Positions 11,812 to 22,346 of a stretch of 64,000 nucleotides of DNA are shown in pieces. Origin of the DNA: Pisolithus tinctorius (lineage: Eukaryota; Basidiomycota; Agaricomycetes; Boletales; Pisolithaceae). A program made the position numbers and the translations under genes. A model generated the notes under the pieces. The model worked only from the letters and a program-made list of their open reading frames with translations. It ran no database searches and was not told where the DNA came from. Positions within the stretch are counted from its first letter, which is position 1. Each line of letters begins with the position of its first letter. Where the stretch lies: assembly GCA_024663395.1 (NCBI GenBank), contig JANFAH010000100.1, positions 62,001 to 126,000 of the forward strand. Reading direction: 5' to 3'.

Positions 11812-14003
11812 CTACAGCTCATCCCGCTTCCCGTCCTCCACAGGAAGACACAATGCAGGTGTCGTTCCCGTTATCTGATACTCACATTTCTCAGGTTCGG
11901 ACACAGTAAGCAACACGTTCTCCGTGCCACATGTGAGGATGAGCTGCCGTTGTTGTCGTCATTAGCATATGTACGCACACTGAAGCCAAGCGGACGCACC
12001 TCAAGACTTCGTTGTGGTCCATTCCAGCATTTGGCACCTTGTGTGTATCGCTGTCTGGTATAATACTCCGGCGTACCGGGTTCCGCGAGTTTGTTCCACG
12101 ACGTAAATTTACTGCATGAACGACAATCATGAGTAATTGTGCATGACACACCCACGAAGAGGCTCACCCGAGACTGAAGGACGAACCACCCTTATTTGGC
12201 TTTTGTCTCGCCTCGTCGAAGAGGCAGACCTCGTACGTGTACCTTTTAGATGGCATATAAATGTTAGTTATTCCAAGAAATGTAAAAGAATGGAGGCAAC
12301 GCACTCTCCAAGATCTTTCTCCAAACAAAGTCCGTCAAGCTTCTTCCATTCTCCTTCCGTACCAAAACCTTCAGGATTGAAGAGGTCAGAGAGATCCTCA
12401 TGCGCAGTCTGGAGTTCTTCTTGGGTGAGCTTAAGACTGTGTTCTGCATCGGAAAGGGCTTGGCGTGCCCGGTTGGCTTCTGTTAAACATAGGGCTAAGC
12501 GGGCGGCAGAGTGGTAAAGAAGAAATCTAACCTGAGGAAGTGTCCGAGCTGCCCGCCTTGATGCCCAACAACTCTAGCCACGATAACAATTTTTCCCGGA
12601 ATGCCAGATAGTGTGGAATGAATGAGTCTGGAAGATACGCTGTCACGTCCAATACTACAGCTCATCTTATCAGTCCTTGGCGTCAAAAAGATGCAAGACT
12701 CACAGATTGACTGGGAAGAGGGCTCGTCCACTACTTTCTCATGCTCCAGGAGCAAAGAGACATGATCAATATTCAACAACTTATTCAACTCCCTCTCGAT
12801 TCTTTCCGCGCTCCACAACCCGTCTTCTTCGTCTTCTTTCTTATCCTCCTTAGGACTCTGAGGCGTATCAGTGGCTTCGGAACCTTCATCCTCGCCCTTC
12901 CGTACGTTATTGATATGTGGCAGCCCTGCGAGAGTTTCCCACCCGCGTACGGCCTCGAGAACTGCCATGTCTTGGTAGTTGGGATTATACCCAGTTCGAA
13001 GTGCGTCGAGGATGTCTCCAAGTGCTTTCTCGCGCTCGAGGTGCCGTTTGTACTCATGCTGAAGGGACTTGAGCGCAGTGTAATGAGTGAGAAGGGACTG
13101 ATAGAGTGCTAAGGAGAAAAATAAGTTTAGCATCTACAGGCGCGAGAAGGATTATGGAGATGTACATACGTGACTGCTTCTTTCGCTCTAGTTCTTTGGC
13201 GGAAAGCGATTCGGCGCGTTTCGCGATACCTGGAAATGAAAAATTTAACCACTTAAGATAGAGGGAGGCAAGGATCCGCACCTCTCAATCTCTCGACCTC
13301 CTTTTCTCGCGTTGCAATTTCCTGCTCGAGGTCCACCAGTCCACCCTCCAAGCGCTTCTTTTCCTTGTGTGCAAAGGCAATATAGGATGCACGGATTTTT
13401 GAACCCTACAACACGGGTTAACACCAGGGCGCTGGAGACGCGAATGACGCTGCAACGCACCGTCTTGCGCAACTTCCTTTCTGCCTCCATCTCCTTCCTG
13501 TACTCCTCCCCTACGTCCTTGCACTTGTCTGGACATACGCCTGGTGCCTCGTCGGAGCCGTCACAACACTCGGGTTCACAGAGCCCATCGTTCACCCTCG
13601 AGCTCGGTATCGTTGAGCCGATATGGCCCACGTTCTTGCAGAAAAACACGCCGTTCGGACATGCGCTCGTACCTGAAAAAATGATCCAAACCCATGTCCT
13701 GCGTCAGTCTATCGTACGTTAAACTCTAGGTCTGCAGCGCGGGGCTGCCCGGGCATGCATGCGTTGGAGATATGACAACATACCTGGTTCGTCGCTCCCA
13801 TCAGGGCAATCACAATAATCATCGTTCACAGCATTCCACGAGATCTGCTTCGAGCCATCCAAACATGTCCACGTCTGTCCCACTCCCGAATTAGACGTCG
13901 TGGGCACGTATTTCGCGACGTGGCTTGGTGGGACGCCATGTGTCTTGTCAACTGCCGAGAGCACAGGAAGTGGTAAGGCCGCTAGGAGAAACCAGGGATA
14001 CAT
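11812..14003 (-). CDS. GTB1: Glucosidase II beta subunit
   Basis: Ten exons: 14003-13784, 13672-13461, 13405-13282, 13229-13170, 13108-12704, 12654-12532, 12479-12305, 12242-12168, 12111-12000, 11943-11812; 545 residues with every phase consistent. Seen: a signal peptide (about residues 1-17), two Cys-rich LDLa-like modules (DDYCDCPDGSDEP and CEPECCDGSDEAPG), a charged coiled-coil middle, and a C-terminal MRH domain. The MRH block includes YTYEVCLFDEARQKPNKGG, KCWNGPQRSLE, LTCGTENVLL and EKCEYQITG, so the Gln, Arg, Glu and Tyr that contact mannose in this family are present. The protein ends KRDEL, which resembles an ER-retrieval signal. Role: recruits and retains the catalytic alpha subunit that trims glucose from N-glycans in the ER. 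The gene is divergent from the HET gene at 14561. Confidence 0.95.
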
Positions 14004-14560
14004 TTGATACGGTATTCCCTGCTAATGCATCCAGTTCGTGAGTTGATATACCTCCGCTCGCCAATAAGTACTTACCCCAACACAGCCAACAAATCAAGCC
14101 CAAACAGGCAACAACATTACCTCCTTGTCCATCACGGCCAAGATCAACGTGTTTCGTCTTAATCTGCGACAAGATTTATTGTCTTTGGGTGAGTACTGTC
14201 GCTCTACCCATACAAAAACTAACATTGTCCCAGCCTTCCTCTGAGAAAAGGGTGCGTGAGGGGACCTATGAACGACTGGGAATTTACTGTTCTACATTCA
14301 GAAAGACGAGTTACGAGGCACCTTTTGCCTGATATCGTGGCTTCCGTGGGTTGAGCAAACCCTGTAAATCGTTCGCATCCACCGACGCGTCAGCCTTCCG
14401 TCGACTGATCAAAAATCTTGTAGCTAATCTTCGAAGTGTTGTCGCATCGTGATATATACCCACTATTTGTTCAAGTCGGCTGGAGTAGTGATAAAGTAGG
14501 CTACAGTGAGTAGGAGGCATTATTTAACGCTGAGGAATGGTCCACTGAGTCAGCTGTGCA
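14004..14560. promoter_or_regulatory. Divergent promoter region, GTB1-like and HET genes
   Basis: Some 557 bases between two divergent start codons. No coding exon is apparent. It marks the left border of the first accessory island. No clear TATA element was seen. Confidence 0.4.
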
Positions 14561-16393
14561 ATGGACAGCATGCACCTCATTGACGTGAATGCCGTCCTCA
14601 GCATCGAAGAGGGTACTGAGGAACTCGACCCTAATCTTGAAGTTTTAAAATGTTTCCATGGCGAAGAACTGCAGAGACTGGAGTACGCTATTCTGTCCCA
14701 CTGCTGGAGCACCAGAGCTAGTGACGAAGTCACGTTTGAGCAACTACTCAATCTTACGCGTATGACACGTGAACGGATCAGGGACCTTCCGGGTTATCGG
14801 AAGATTGTTGCGAGCTGCAGGCGGGCTCGTGACCACGACCAACTAAATTGGCTATGGGTCGACACCTGTTGCATTGAGCAACGTGAGAGGGAAGAAGCAA
14901 TCAACTCTATGTATCGGTGGTATGGGCACTCGAAGAAGTGTTATGCATACCTACATGATGTCATCGAAAACACACTTCCCACGAGGGCCGAGGGCAAGAA
15001 GCCCCGGTGGTTTTTGCGAGGATGGACGCTACAGGAACTGATAGCTCCGAGGGCCGTTCTGTTTTTCAACGGAGACTGGGAGCTTATTGGCGACAAGAAG
15101 TCCTTGGCACCCACTTTGAAACATATCACCCGGATACCAGAATATGTCCTGGCCTATGGCCTACCCTCACAGCAGCAAACGGATCGTCCAAGTGTAGCTC
15201 AAATCTTCTCATGGGCTGCTGACCGTGAAACGAAGAGGAACGAGGACCGGGCATACTCACTTATGGGCTTATTTGAAGTGGAGATATTCAAGTCGTATGG
15301 GACGAGAAATGCTTTTCAGCGCTTGCAGGAGGCCATCATCGAGAAGTACAATGACCATTCTATCTTTGCTTGGTTTGAGATGAAACGGCCTGGCAGTGTC
15401 CTGGCAGACAATCCGAGTTACTTTCGAGGGAGCTCTGATATAGTCAACTGCTCCATAACTGGACCATTGCCACGGGTACAACAGGGGATCATTAGGACAC
15501 GCTTATCTGTCTCCCGTTGTCGCAGCTCCTCATTCTATTATGAGGCACAGTTGGCATGCCGTCGTTCTGGCGATTTACAGCGTCCTGTTACCATTCTCAT
15601 CGCGTCCTTGGATGACAGGTACTACAGGGTTTTTGGAGACTTCACCCCTACCAGTAAAACCGAGGACCGGGAACTTGATCTCTCTTGCCGGTCCATCGAT
15701 GGCCGCTCCTTTACGTTTCAGATTCCTCGGACAGTAGAGTTGGGCGACCAGCAACTGTGTTGCAACCACCCTGATGATTCTCTTGAATTAACCCGTGGTT
15801 ATAAAGTTATTCACTATGCCGGTCAGAGTCAGACCTGTGGTTTCAAAGTCATTCTTGGTCACTGTCTTGGCCTTGATTCAGTACACATATTGACCGGCAG
15901 ACCTTCCAGTGAAGATATTCCGGATCCAGACACTTTGCTGCACCATACCAATCGGATCAATGAGCTGCGGATACAAATCGCAGAGGGTGGAGAACGGACT
16001 GGATTTGCACTTGCTAACCATGTTCACATCCCTGGCACTGCCCAAGCTGTGGAACTGCTCTACACAAAAAGATCATATTTTGTTTCTCTCCAGCTTCATC
16101 TTGTGGTGTGTCCTGGTTGCTGTACACCTGTATGGCACAGGCAGTTGGAAGAGGATGGTGATGAGGGTGATCTTAGGGTAGGGAAATGCTTCAAGAAAAT
16201 AATCAGGTCATATGATCCATATGTATGTGCTTCTCTTTGGCTCAGACAGGATATAGCTAGGAGTCTCACGCTTTTCTCCAGCCTCAAAGTGATTGCATTA
16301 GGACTTGTGTGGGGTGCTGTACTGGTCAAATGTTTGAACCCAAGGTTAGTGATGTGGTGTCACTGGAATGTGAGAAGGATGGAGTCTCTGTAG
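14561..16393 (+). CDS. HET-domain (heterokaryon incompatibility) protein
   Basis: Single open frame of 610 residues starting MDSMHLIDVNAV. Seen, in family order: YAILSHCW (about residues 43-50), LNWLWVDTCCIE (about 99-110), INSMYRWY, RGWTLQELIAPRAVLFFNG (about 155-173), and DRAYSLMGLFEV (about 230-241). These are the conserved blocks of the fungal HET domain (PF06985). In filamentous fungi, HET proteins control non-self recognition and a programmed death response when incompatible hyphae fuse. The remaining ~360 residues match no family I know. CpG dinucleotides become very rare from about 16020, so the 3' end of the gene lies in CpG-depleted DNA. The last codons overlap plausible splice donors, so the true C-terminus may splice into the exons at 16564-17161. 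Confidence 0.85.
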   Translation: MDSMHLIDVNAVLSIEEGTEELDPNLEVLKCFHGEELQRLEYAILSHCWSTRASDEVTFEQLLNLTRMTRERIRDLPGYRKIVASCRRARDHDQLNWLWVDTCCIEQREREEAINSMYRWYGHSKKCYAYLHDVIENTLPTRAEGKKPRWFLRGWTLQELIAPRAVLFFNGDWELIGDKKSLAPTLKHITRIPEYVLAYGLPSQQQTDRPSVAQIFSWAADRETKRNEDRAYSLMGLFEVEIFKSYGTRNAFQRLQEAIIEKYNDHSIFAWFEMKRPGSVLADNPSYFRGSSDIVNCSITGPLPRVQQGIIRTRLSVSRCRSSSFYYEAQLACRRSGDLQRPVTILIASLDDRYYRVFGDFTPTSKTEDRELDLSCRSIDGRSFTFQIPRTVELGDQQLCCNHPDDSLELTRGYKVIHYAGQSQTCGFKVILGHCLGLDSVHILTGRPSSEDIPDPDTLLHHTNRINELRIQIAEGGERTGFALANHVHIPGTAQAVELLYTKRSYFVSLQLHLVVCPGCCTPVWHRQLEEDGDEGDLRVGKCFKKIIRSYDPYVCASLWLRQDIARSLTLFSSLKVIALGLVWGAVLVKCLNPRLVMWCHWNVRRMESL

Positions 16394-16563
16394 GTCCATC
16401 CTTTGCTCTCCAGTGATTCCCTGTTAAAGAACATACATTCTGCCTAGCTTACTTCAGTCATTTCATTACTTGAGTGCCAGTCGAGGGCAGTTCATGATCA
16501 AATGTAAGGGTTATAGAGTTTCAAGGTTTAGTTTGGTCACTCATGCTTCCTGAGTGTCCTTAG

Positions 16564-17161
16564 TCCTGCACAAAGTCAAGATTTGCTTAAAAATGAAATT
16601 GCAGAGCTTCAAAAAAATTTGGATTCTGCTAAGAGCAATCATGAAAAACGAGCACTGGTGGAGGATATTGTTGGCCGTGTGAGTAAGGAGCAGTTGTGCA
16701 GCAACATGATTCAACTAATACTTGTTTTGATAGATTTTGCTCTTATGTTGGCATGTAATTGATGCAAAGATTGCCAAAGTGAGTCAACATGCCCCACTTT
16801 TGATGGTCAACTCAAACAACAGCCTAGGAATTGAAGGCCAAGGTAGAGCATGATGGCCGAGCCACAAAAATCAGTCAGATGTGTGTATGTGGACCCCTTG
16901 TTGGGACTATCAGAGTATTCTTCTACTACTTTGCAGGCCTCCTACATTTTTAGAAAAACATTCATGGAAGATATTATTACTAAGGTTGATGTAACTCGTG
17001 ATGGCCAATGCCCACTAAACCGGTAAGTTTCTCTATTCACTTACATGCAAATATTCATGCAGAGCACAAATTCATTTGTTACCAGAGTAATGATGGATGC
17101 AAAAGATCGCATTCTAAAGCATCGACTGTTGGTTGATTACCGTGATGGTAATTGTGGATAA
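16564..17161 (+). CDS. Orphan 3' exons of an unidentified coiled-coil protein
   Basis: Five exons join in frame: 16564-16678, 16734-16778, 16828-16884, 16937-17022, 17086-17161 (stop). Seen: NEIAELQKNLDSAKS with heptad-like spacing, FMEDIITKVDVTRDGQCPLN, then MMDAKDRILKHRLLVDYRDG. All splice sites are GT..AG and the phases agree, so this is or recently was coding. No start codon or upstream exon could be assigned. It may be the 3' end of the HET gene upstream, a separate truncated gene, or a copy of a repeat-family gene. I do not recognise the family. The surrounding DNA is poor in CpG. Confidence 0.45.
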
Positions 17162-18794
17162 TGGAGTGGCTGCCTTCCAGAACAGCTCAAAGATACCAAT
17201 AATCACTTACTGTGAATGTATATCCTTGTACCACTAGTAACCAATGTAGTGAGGTTTGCAAGCAAGTTCAGCACTGACATTCCAACTTTCTCAACTTTAT
17301 TTTCATGAGCAGTGTCTAACATGTCCCACTTACATATACATACAATAAAGGCCAAAAGGGTCAGCCAACATGTAGGGGTCACTGCTGGTGGGTGGCTGAT
17401 GCAGACTGAAGATAGGGGTTGCACTCAAGGTGGCTGATGATGGCTGATGAAATTTGGGCCTGGTCAACCAATGGAAGTTGGAACTGACTGAAGCACTACA
17501 AGTCAAAGTGTGGGTCACTGGCAAAAGCCAAGCAAAACCAACATGAAAGACAAAAGAGCAAGTGGTGCTGTGCCTCTGTGGAATCTAGATGGCAGAAGAT
17601 CTGAAATAGGTTTTTTGTGGCAGGGCAAATACACCCAAGGATGAGTGCAGAGGGTTGGGGGTGTTCCTCCATCAGGAAATTAACCAAATACTATCCATGC
17701 TGTTTATGGAACTTTCTGTCTATTTTGACTATTATGGCTAATTCTGGCCACACCCAATATGGACTAAGTTTAGAATAGTCAAAAAGTAAAGAAAGTGTTA
17801 CTCTGCACCATACACTATATGTATGGGAGTCTCTGTCCATTTAGTGCTTGTGTCATGACCATGTGTTCATCCCAAGTCCCCCTTCACTCCACATACTACT
17901 CCACTCAGTCATTCACTCACTCCACACCTACTCCACCTGCCCTCTACCCCTTGTGATTCTACTGACTCATGTCAACCAGTCTATCAGTTGGGCAACTGCT
18001 GTGCTATGTGCCAGGACACTTCATGAATTGCAGTCCCACCACCCTAGTAATATATTTCCCTTCACAGTATATGCTTCCCTTTTTGCTGGATTTTATGTAC
18101 TGTACCAACCTGTAGCTTTTAGTTGCTTGATCACTGGCTCCTGGGATCATCATTGGTAGTGTTACCTTTACCTTACATTTTAGTCACTGTACATGGCATC
18201 CCAGTCCTCTGAGCACTACTGTCTGTCTTTGTCTTTAGTATATAGGTTGTTACTCAGTGTTGTATATACCTCAGTTTGAACATCAACTGAGATACCTCTC
18301 CAGCCTTCCCCTTAACCTTTCTGTCAAACTCATACAAGGGTGTCATAGAGCAGCATGCTAATGAAGAGAAGGTCTCCCATCACTTTTGGTAGTGGTCAGT
18401 CAAATGTCACTCAGGTGCACCACCATTATATTGCACACCAATTGCAATAGTATATCATTAGTATGTGTCAGTATCAGCCAGTATAAATTGGCAGCTCTCT
18501 GTCTTGACCCCTATCCCTATTCAACCAAGAGGAACCAGTCTTACCAAAAACCTAGCTAATAATTAGTCTTCTTCACACAATCCTTTACCATTTCCAAAGG
18601 TAGCACTGACCTACATGCTCCCCTCTGTACCTAATTCTTCACTGTTAATTGTGAGGTTTAACAACCATGTAGCTGAGACAATGCCATGAAAATGTTATAA
18701 CTCAAAGGACAGTGATTCAACATTCCATTGGTATGAAGTTTTAAGATTTTACAAAAATTATAGATCTGATGCCCCATGAGAGTATTTAGGCTGC
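17162..18794. other. AT-richer, CpG-depleted intergenic DNA
   Basis: About 1.6 kb with almost no CpG and many TG/CA dinucleotides. Short frames exist but none has a motif or splice pattern I can support. This composition is what decayed repeat DNA looks like after methylated cytosines deaminate, but I found no terminal repeats or transposase motif to name an element. Confidence 0.5.
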
Positions 18795-20017
18795 TCACAT
18801 TCCATTACAGACAAGGTATAATTTCTGAAACCCTGGCTTTGCAGATGAGAGGGTAAAGTTCTCCAATGTTCTGCCATACACTCCCTCATCCTGGGATGAT
18901 GCCCTAGCCAAATTGAGGGTAATGAGCTCTCCATTGCTGGATTGATGGCAACATGCCAACTTGACTTGGATATACTGCTGAGAGTCAGCACAATGTGTCA
19001 CAGGCAGCCATATCTCCACCCCTTTCCCTGTCAGCTCAAACCATTTGTGGCTTTTGATTTGAGCTTCTGCTTCTGGACACTCCTTGGTGAATGCATGGGG
19101 AGGGCTTAGCCTGATTACATCTGCACTATCCCGAAAATTATCTGGGCTTTCTGCCAGGATACTCCCATGTCTTCCTTCCCCAGACCATACAAAGATAGAG
19201 TGGTCATTGTAATCCCCAATGATGGCCTCCTGCAAGTGGTGGAATGCATGCCCCCCTTCCCCATACTGAGTTTGCATATGCACTCTAAACAAACCCAGAA
19301 GTGCATATGCCCTGTCTTCTTCCTTCCTCCCATTCCGATCAGCTGCCCATGACAAAATTTGGGCAACACTTGGATGATCTGGATGTTGTTGAGATGGTAG
19401 TCCATGACAAAGTATGTCCTCTGGAACCCGTGTGATTGTAGTCAACACAGTCAAAAGGTTTCTCTTGTTACCAATGAGCTGCCAATGCTGATTGAAGAAT
19501 GAGACTTTGTTGGGGGCCAGCAAATCTGACAGTGTCCAGCTACAGGAGAACCACTGTGGCCAGCCACCAGATGCAGAGAACTTCTGGTAATCCCTTTCAG
19601 TAGGAAAAGTGAGCCCATCAACATCATCCAGGTATACATAACATTGCTCTGAGTTTGCCTGCCAATGGTACCTTGAGTTCACAGACTCAGAGAACTCTGA
19701 GATGTCATTCTCATTAATGCAGGTAGAGTCTGTCCATAGCCATTCCAGCCCATCAGCACAAGCTTTTTCACAGGCCTTGACAATTTTCTGATAGCCCCTA
19801 TGATGGACATCAAACATCCCCAGTGTGGGATCTCTTGAATCTCCAAACCGGACTTCTGCCTCTGCCACACACCAACAATGTGACAGCATGGCATATTGGA
19901 CATGACAGATCTCCGTGTCATAAAATTCTCCAAAGACCTCAGTGACAGCTTTTTCCCCATGATGGCCAACTTGGAGACCAAGGAAGACATCTACATTGAT
20001 CAACCGTATCTTGCCTG
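18795..20017 (-). CDS. HET-domain protein or domain, second copy
   Basis: Seen: an open frame of about 407 codons with the HET blocks YAMLSHCWCV, GLEWLWTDSTCINE, FSCSWTLSDLLAPNKVSFFN and EEDRAYALLGLFRV. It is a diverged paralogue of the HET protein at 14561. No ATG lies near the expected N-terminus (IRLINVDVF); the first in-frame ATG falls inside the conserved domain. An upstream exon must therefore supply the start. A splice acceptor before 20017 gives a phase that fits exons at 20125-20068 and 20269-20195, which follow the kinase exons. This could be the C-terminal half of a kinase-HET fusion. The frame is intact although the DNA is almost free of CpG. Proposed role from the family: non-self recognition and cell death. 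Confidence 0.75.
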
Positions 20018-20278
20018 CTTTGAGTATTTGAGTGTGCTGTGAAATGAGGAAAACAACTGGTACTCACCACAAAGCAAAGACTCCTGATCAGTCAATACTT
20101 TCAGTTCATCTACATCACATGCTATCTAAATTGAAGTAGCATAAGGAACCAATGCACCACCACCAACCAAGATTGGCAATAGGAAGTCACATACCTGGCT
20201 GGCAGAGCTTGGACCAAAGTCATGGAGTACCACAGACCTCTGCATTGACTTAGAGGATTGCTGCATGATCTGTAGCCA

Positions 20279-21388
20279 TTAGTTTATAACAAATAATTTC
20301 GCCACGAAGAGAATTTTTATTACCTTGGCAATTGTTTCGACAATGTGAGATATGGTAGGCCGTGACAAGGGTTCAAATTCCCAGCATGACAAACATAAAT
20401 CCCACCACTCATCAGTTAGACGTGACAATGTGTCTTCGTCAGTGGGGCGATCTGGTGTCCCACCCATACAAATTCTACTCATGATTCCCATATTGGAAGA
20501 AATCCTGTAGAACGGAACTGTCCGGGTGAACAATTCCTATGCACCCATTCAAACTCAATGCATGCCAGGCAGTGATAAGCATACCAGAACAGTCATCCCA
20601 AACGACCACACATCCATCTCGGCTGATGGTGGGTTGTCCATAAACTGTTCTGGAGCAGCCCACCTTAGTGTGAATCCTTGTTGAAAATTTTCCGACATAG
20701 GGTCAGCCAGGAGTGGTCCACAATCATCAGATATCAGCACATTGCACTATAATGCATTGCTGTCATACAGAGTATTTTGATGGTGGTGAGGTCTACTTAC
20801 ACCCTTCAGATCTCCATGGAATATGGAACTCGGCACATAGTTGTGTAGGTAATGTAGTCCCTGTGCGATCCCTAAAATCTAGGCAGCATGCAGATGAGAA
20901 TCACACCAAATGCCTTGAACTTACCAGAGGACGAGGATCAACAGTTGTATCTTGCACATAATTGTGGGCATTTCCATTCTGCATCCATGGGGAAATAATC
21001 GACACCGTGGAGTCAAACTCAGTGGTGATGCCAAGCAATGGGAGGATGTTTTCATGAGCGAGCCTAGACCACATGATGAGATGTTGGAAAATCCGCTGCT
21101 CATCACTTAGAACATGTGAGTATGATAATCCAGTATCGATCTTGCCTTGATATTAGATTCATTGCCATCGGGACGCCCCCGTAAAGTCTTTACAGCGACA
21201 CTCCTATCCTCTGGCATCAAAACTCCGACATATACCACAAAATGTCCTCCATGACACTTTGGGAGCATGTCTCTCTTCACCTTTCCATCAAGATTAATCT
21301 GGTAGTGTGACGCCAGTGAAGCATATTCTTTCAGAATATCCCGTTCCAAACCTCCACAGCCTCCACTCGGATTCGCTATGCTGTCCAT
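20279..21388 (-). CDS. TKL-like protein kinase
   Basis: Exons: 21388-21146, 21098-20925, 20878-20801, 20746-20585, 20536-20324, about 290 residues, all in phase. If the last intron is retained the frame stops at 20279. If it is spliced, coding continues into 20269-20195 and possibly the HET region. Seen: beta-3 motif VAVKTLRG (Lys67), catalytic loop HGDLKGCN, a DCG triplet where DFG is usual, LRWAAPEQF, DVWSFGMTVLELF, and the C-lobe Arg in EPLSRPTISHI. This is the pattern of the large tyrosine-kinase-like families of mushrooms. The first intron needs a GC donor (AAG|GCAAGA, 21145-21099). The substrate is unknown. The start codon chosen is the first ATG in frame; an upstream exon is possible. 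Divergent from eS25. Confidence 0.8.
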
Positions 21389-21571
21389 TGATGTACCAGT
21401 TTCGTCAGCTGGGGAGTAAAGCCAAGTCAACGATGAGGAACCAACGAAGCGAGCGAAAGCTGTATTATATAAACAATCGGAGACAAAAGGTCTCGGAGTT
21501 TGCCGTCGTATTGGCAGAGCACGAGACAAGGTAACCCTTCCTCATATCGACGACGACGAGGCACTCAGACT

Positions 21572-22093
21572 ATGGTAAGTTACTCCATTTCTTGCCTTGC
21601 AGGACTCTTTTTGCGACGGTGCCAGCTGCTGGCATAAATTCGGATGTGCTCGCTTGCCGCACCACACGGATGTCCTGAACGCGCTTCAGATGACCCAAAC
21701 CAGTTGCTAACGCGCAGTGCCCCAGGCTAAAGCAAAAGCACCAGCACCGTCATCGGGCGGAAAAGCCGCCAAGAAGAAGAAGTGGTCCAAGGGCAAAGTC
21801 AAGGACAAGGCCCAGCACTCCATCGTGCTCGACAAACCAACATACGACCGCATCATGAAGGAGGTTCCCACCTTCCGCTTCATCAGCCAGAGCATCCTCA
21901 TTGAGCGACTCAAGGTCAACGGTAGCTTGGCCCGCGTGGCTATCAGACATTTGGAGAAGGAGGGGGCGATCAAGAGGATCGTGCACCACTCCAGTCAACT
22001 CGTGTACAGTGAGTGTTCACTGCTATATTTGGTGCAGCAGTAGCTGATCAGTCGTATGCTTTGATAGCACGGGTGACGACTGCATCAGACTAA
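21572..22093 (+). CDS. RPS25: 40S ribosomal protein eS25
   Basis: Three exons: 21572-21574 (ATG only), 21726-22008, 22068-22093; 103 residues. The start exon is a lone ATG followed directly by GTAAGT. The acceptor CCCCAG at 21725 gives MAKAKAPAPSSGGKAAKKKK. Seen: KWSKGKVKDKAQH, the winged-helix segment FISQSILIERLKVNGSLARV, and the tail YTRVTTASD, all typical of eS25. Role: small-subunit protein near the E site, needed for some internal initiation events in other eukaryotes. Only 183 bp separate its ATG from the divergent kinase ATG. Confidence 0.95.
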
Positions 22094-22346
22094 TTCACCA
22101 GCTCCTTTTTCCATTTCCACTATGCTAGCTCATACGGCCATGTAATCCATTGTATTACATACAAAATTATACTTGTGACTGGCATTCTCCGGACATTCGT
22201 GTATCGTGCCTGTGAATTTCTTCCATCCTAGCAAGTCTGCAAATGAGACTAACGGAGAATGGCTTGACCAGCTCCTGACGTCATATGTCCGGTGACAATA
22301 CAGTCAATTCATTGCCTGCTGTTACTGTACACCTCTGACTGAGACC

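Noticed and set aside
20365..20385. T-loop-like GGGTTCAAATTCCC
   Set aside because: It lies inside the kinase coding exon (codons for CWEFEP on the minus strand) and lacks the other tRNA arms.
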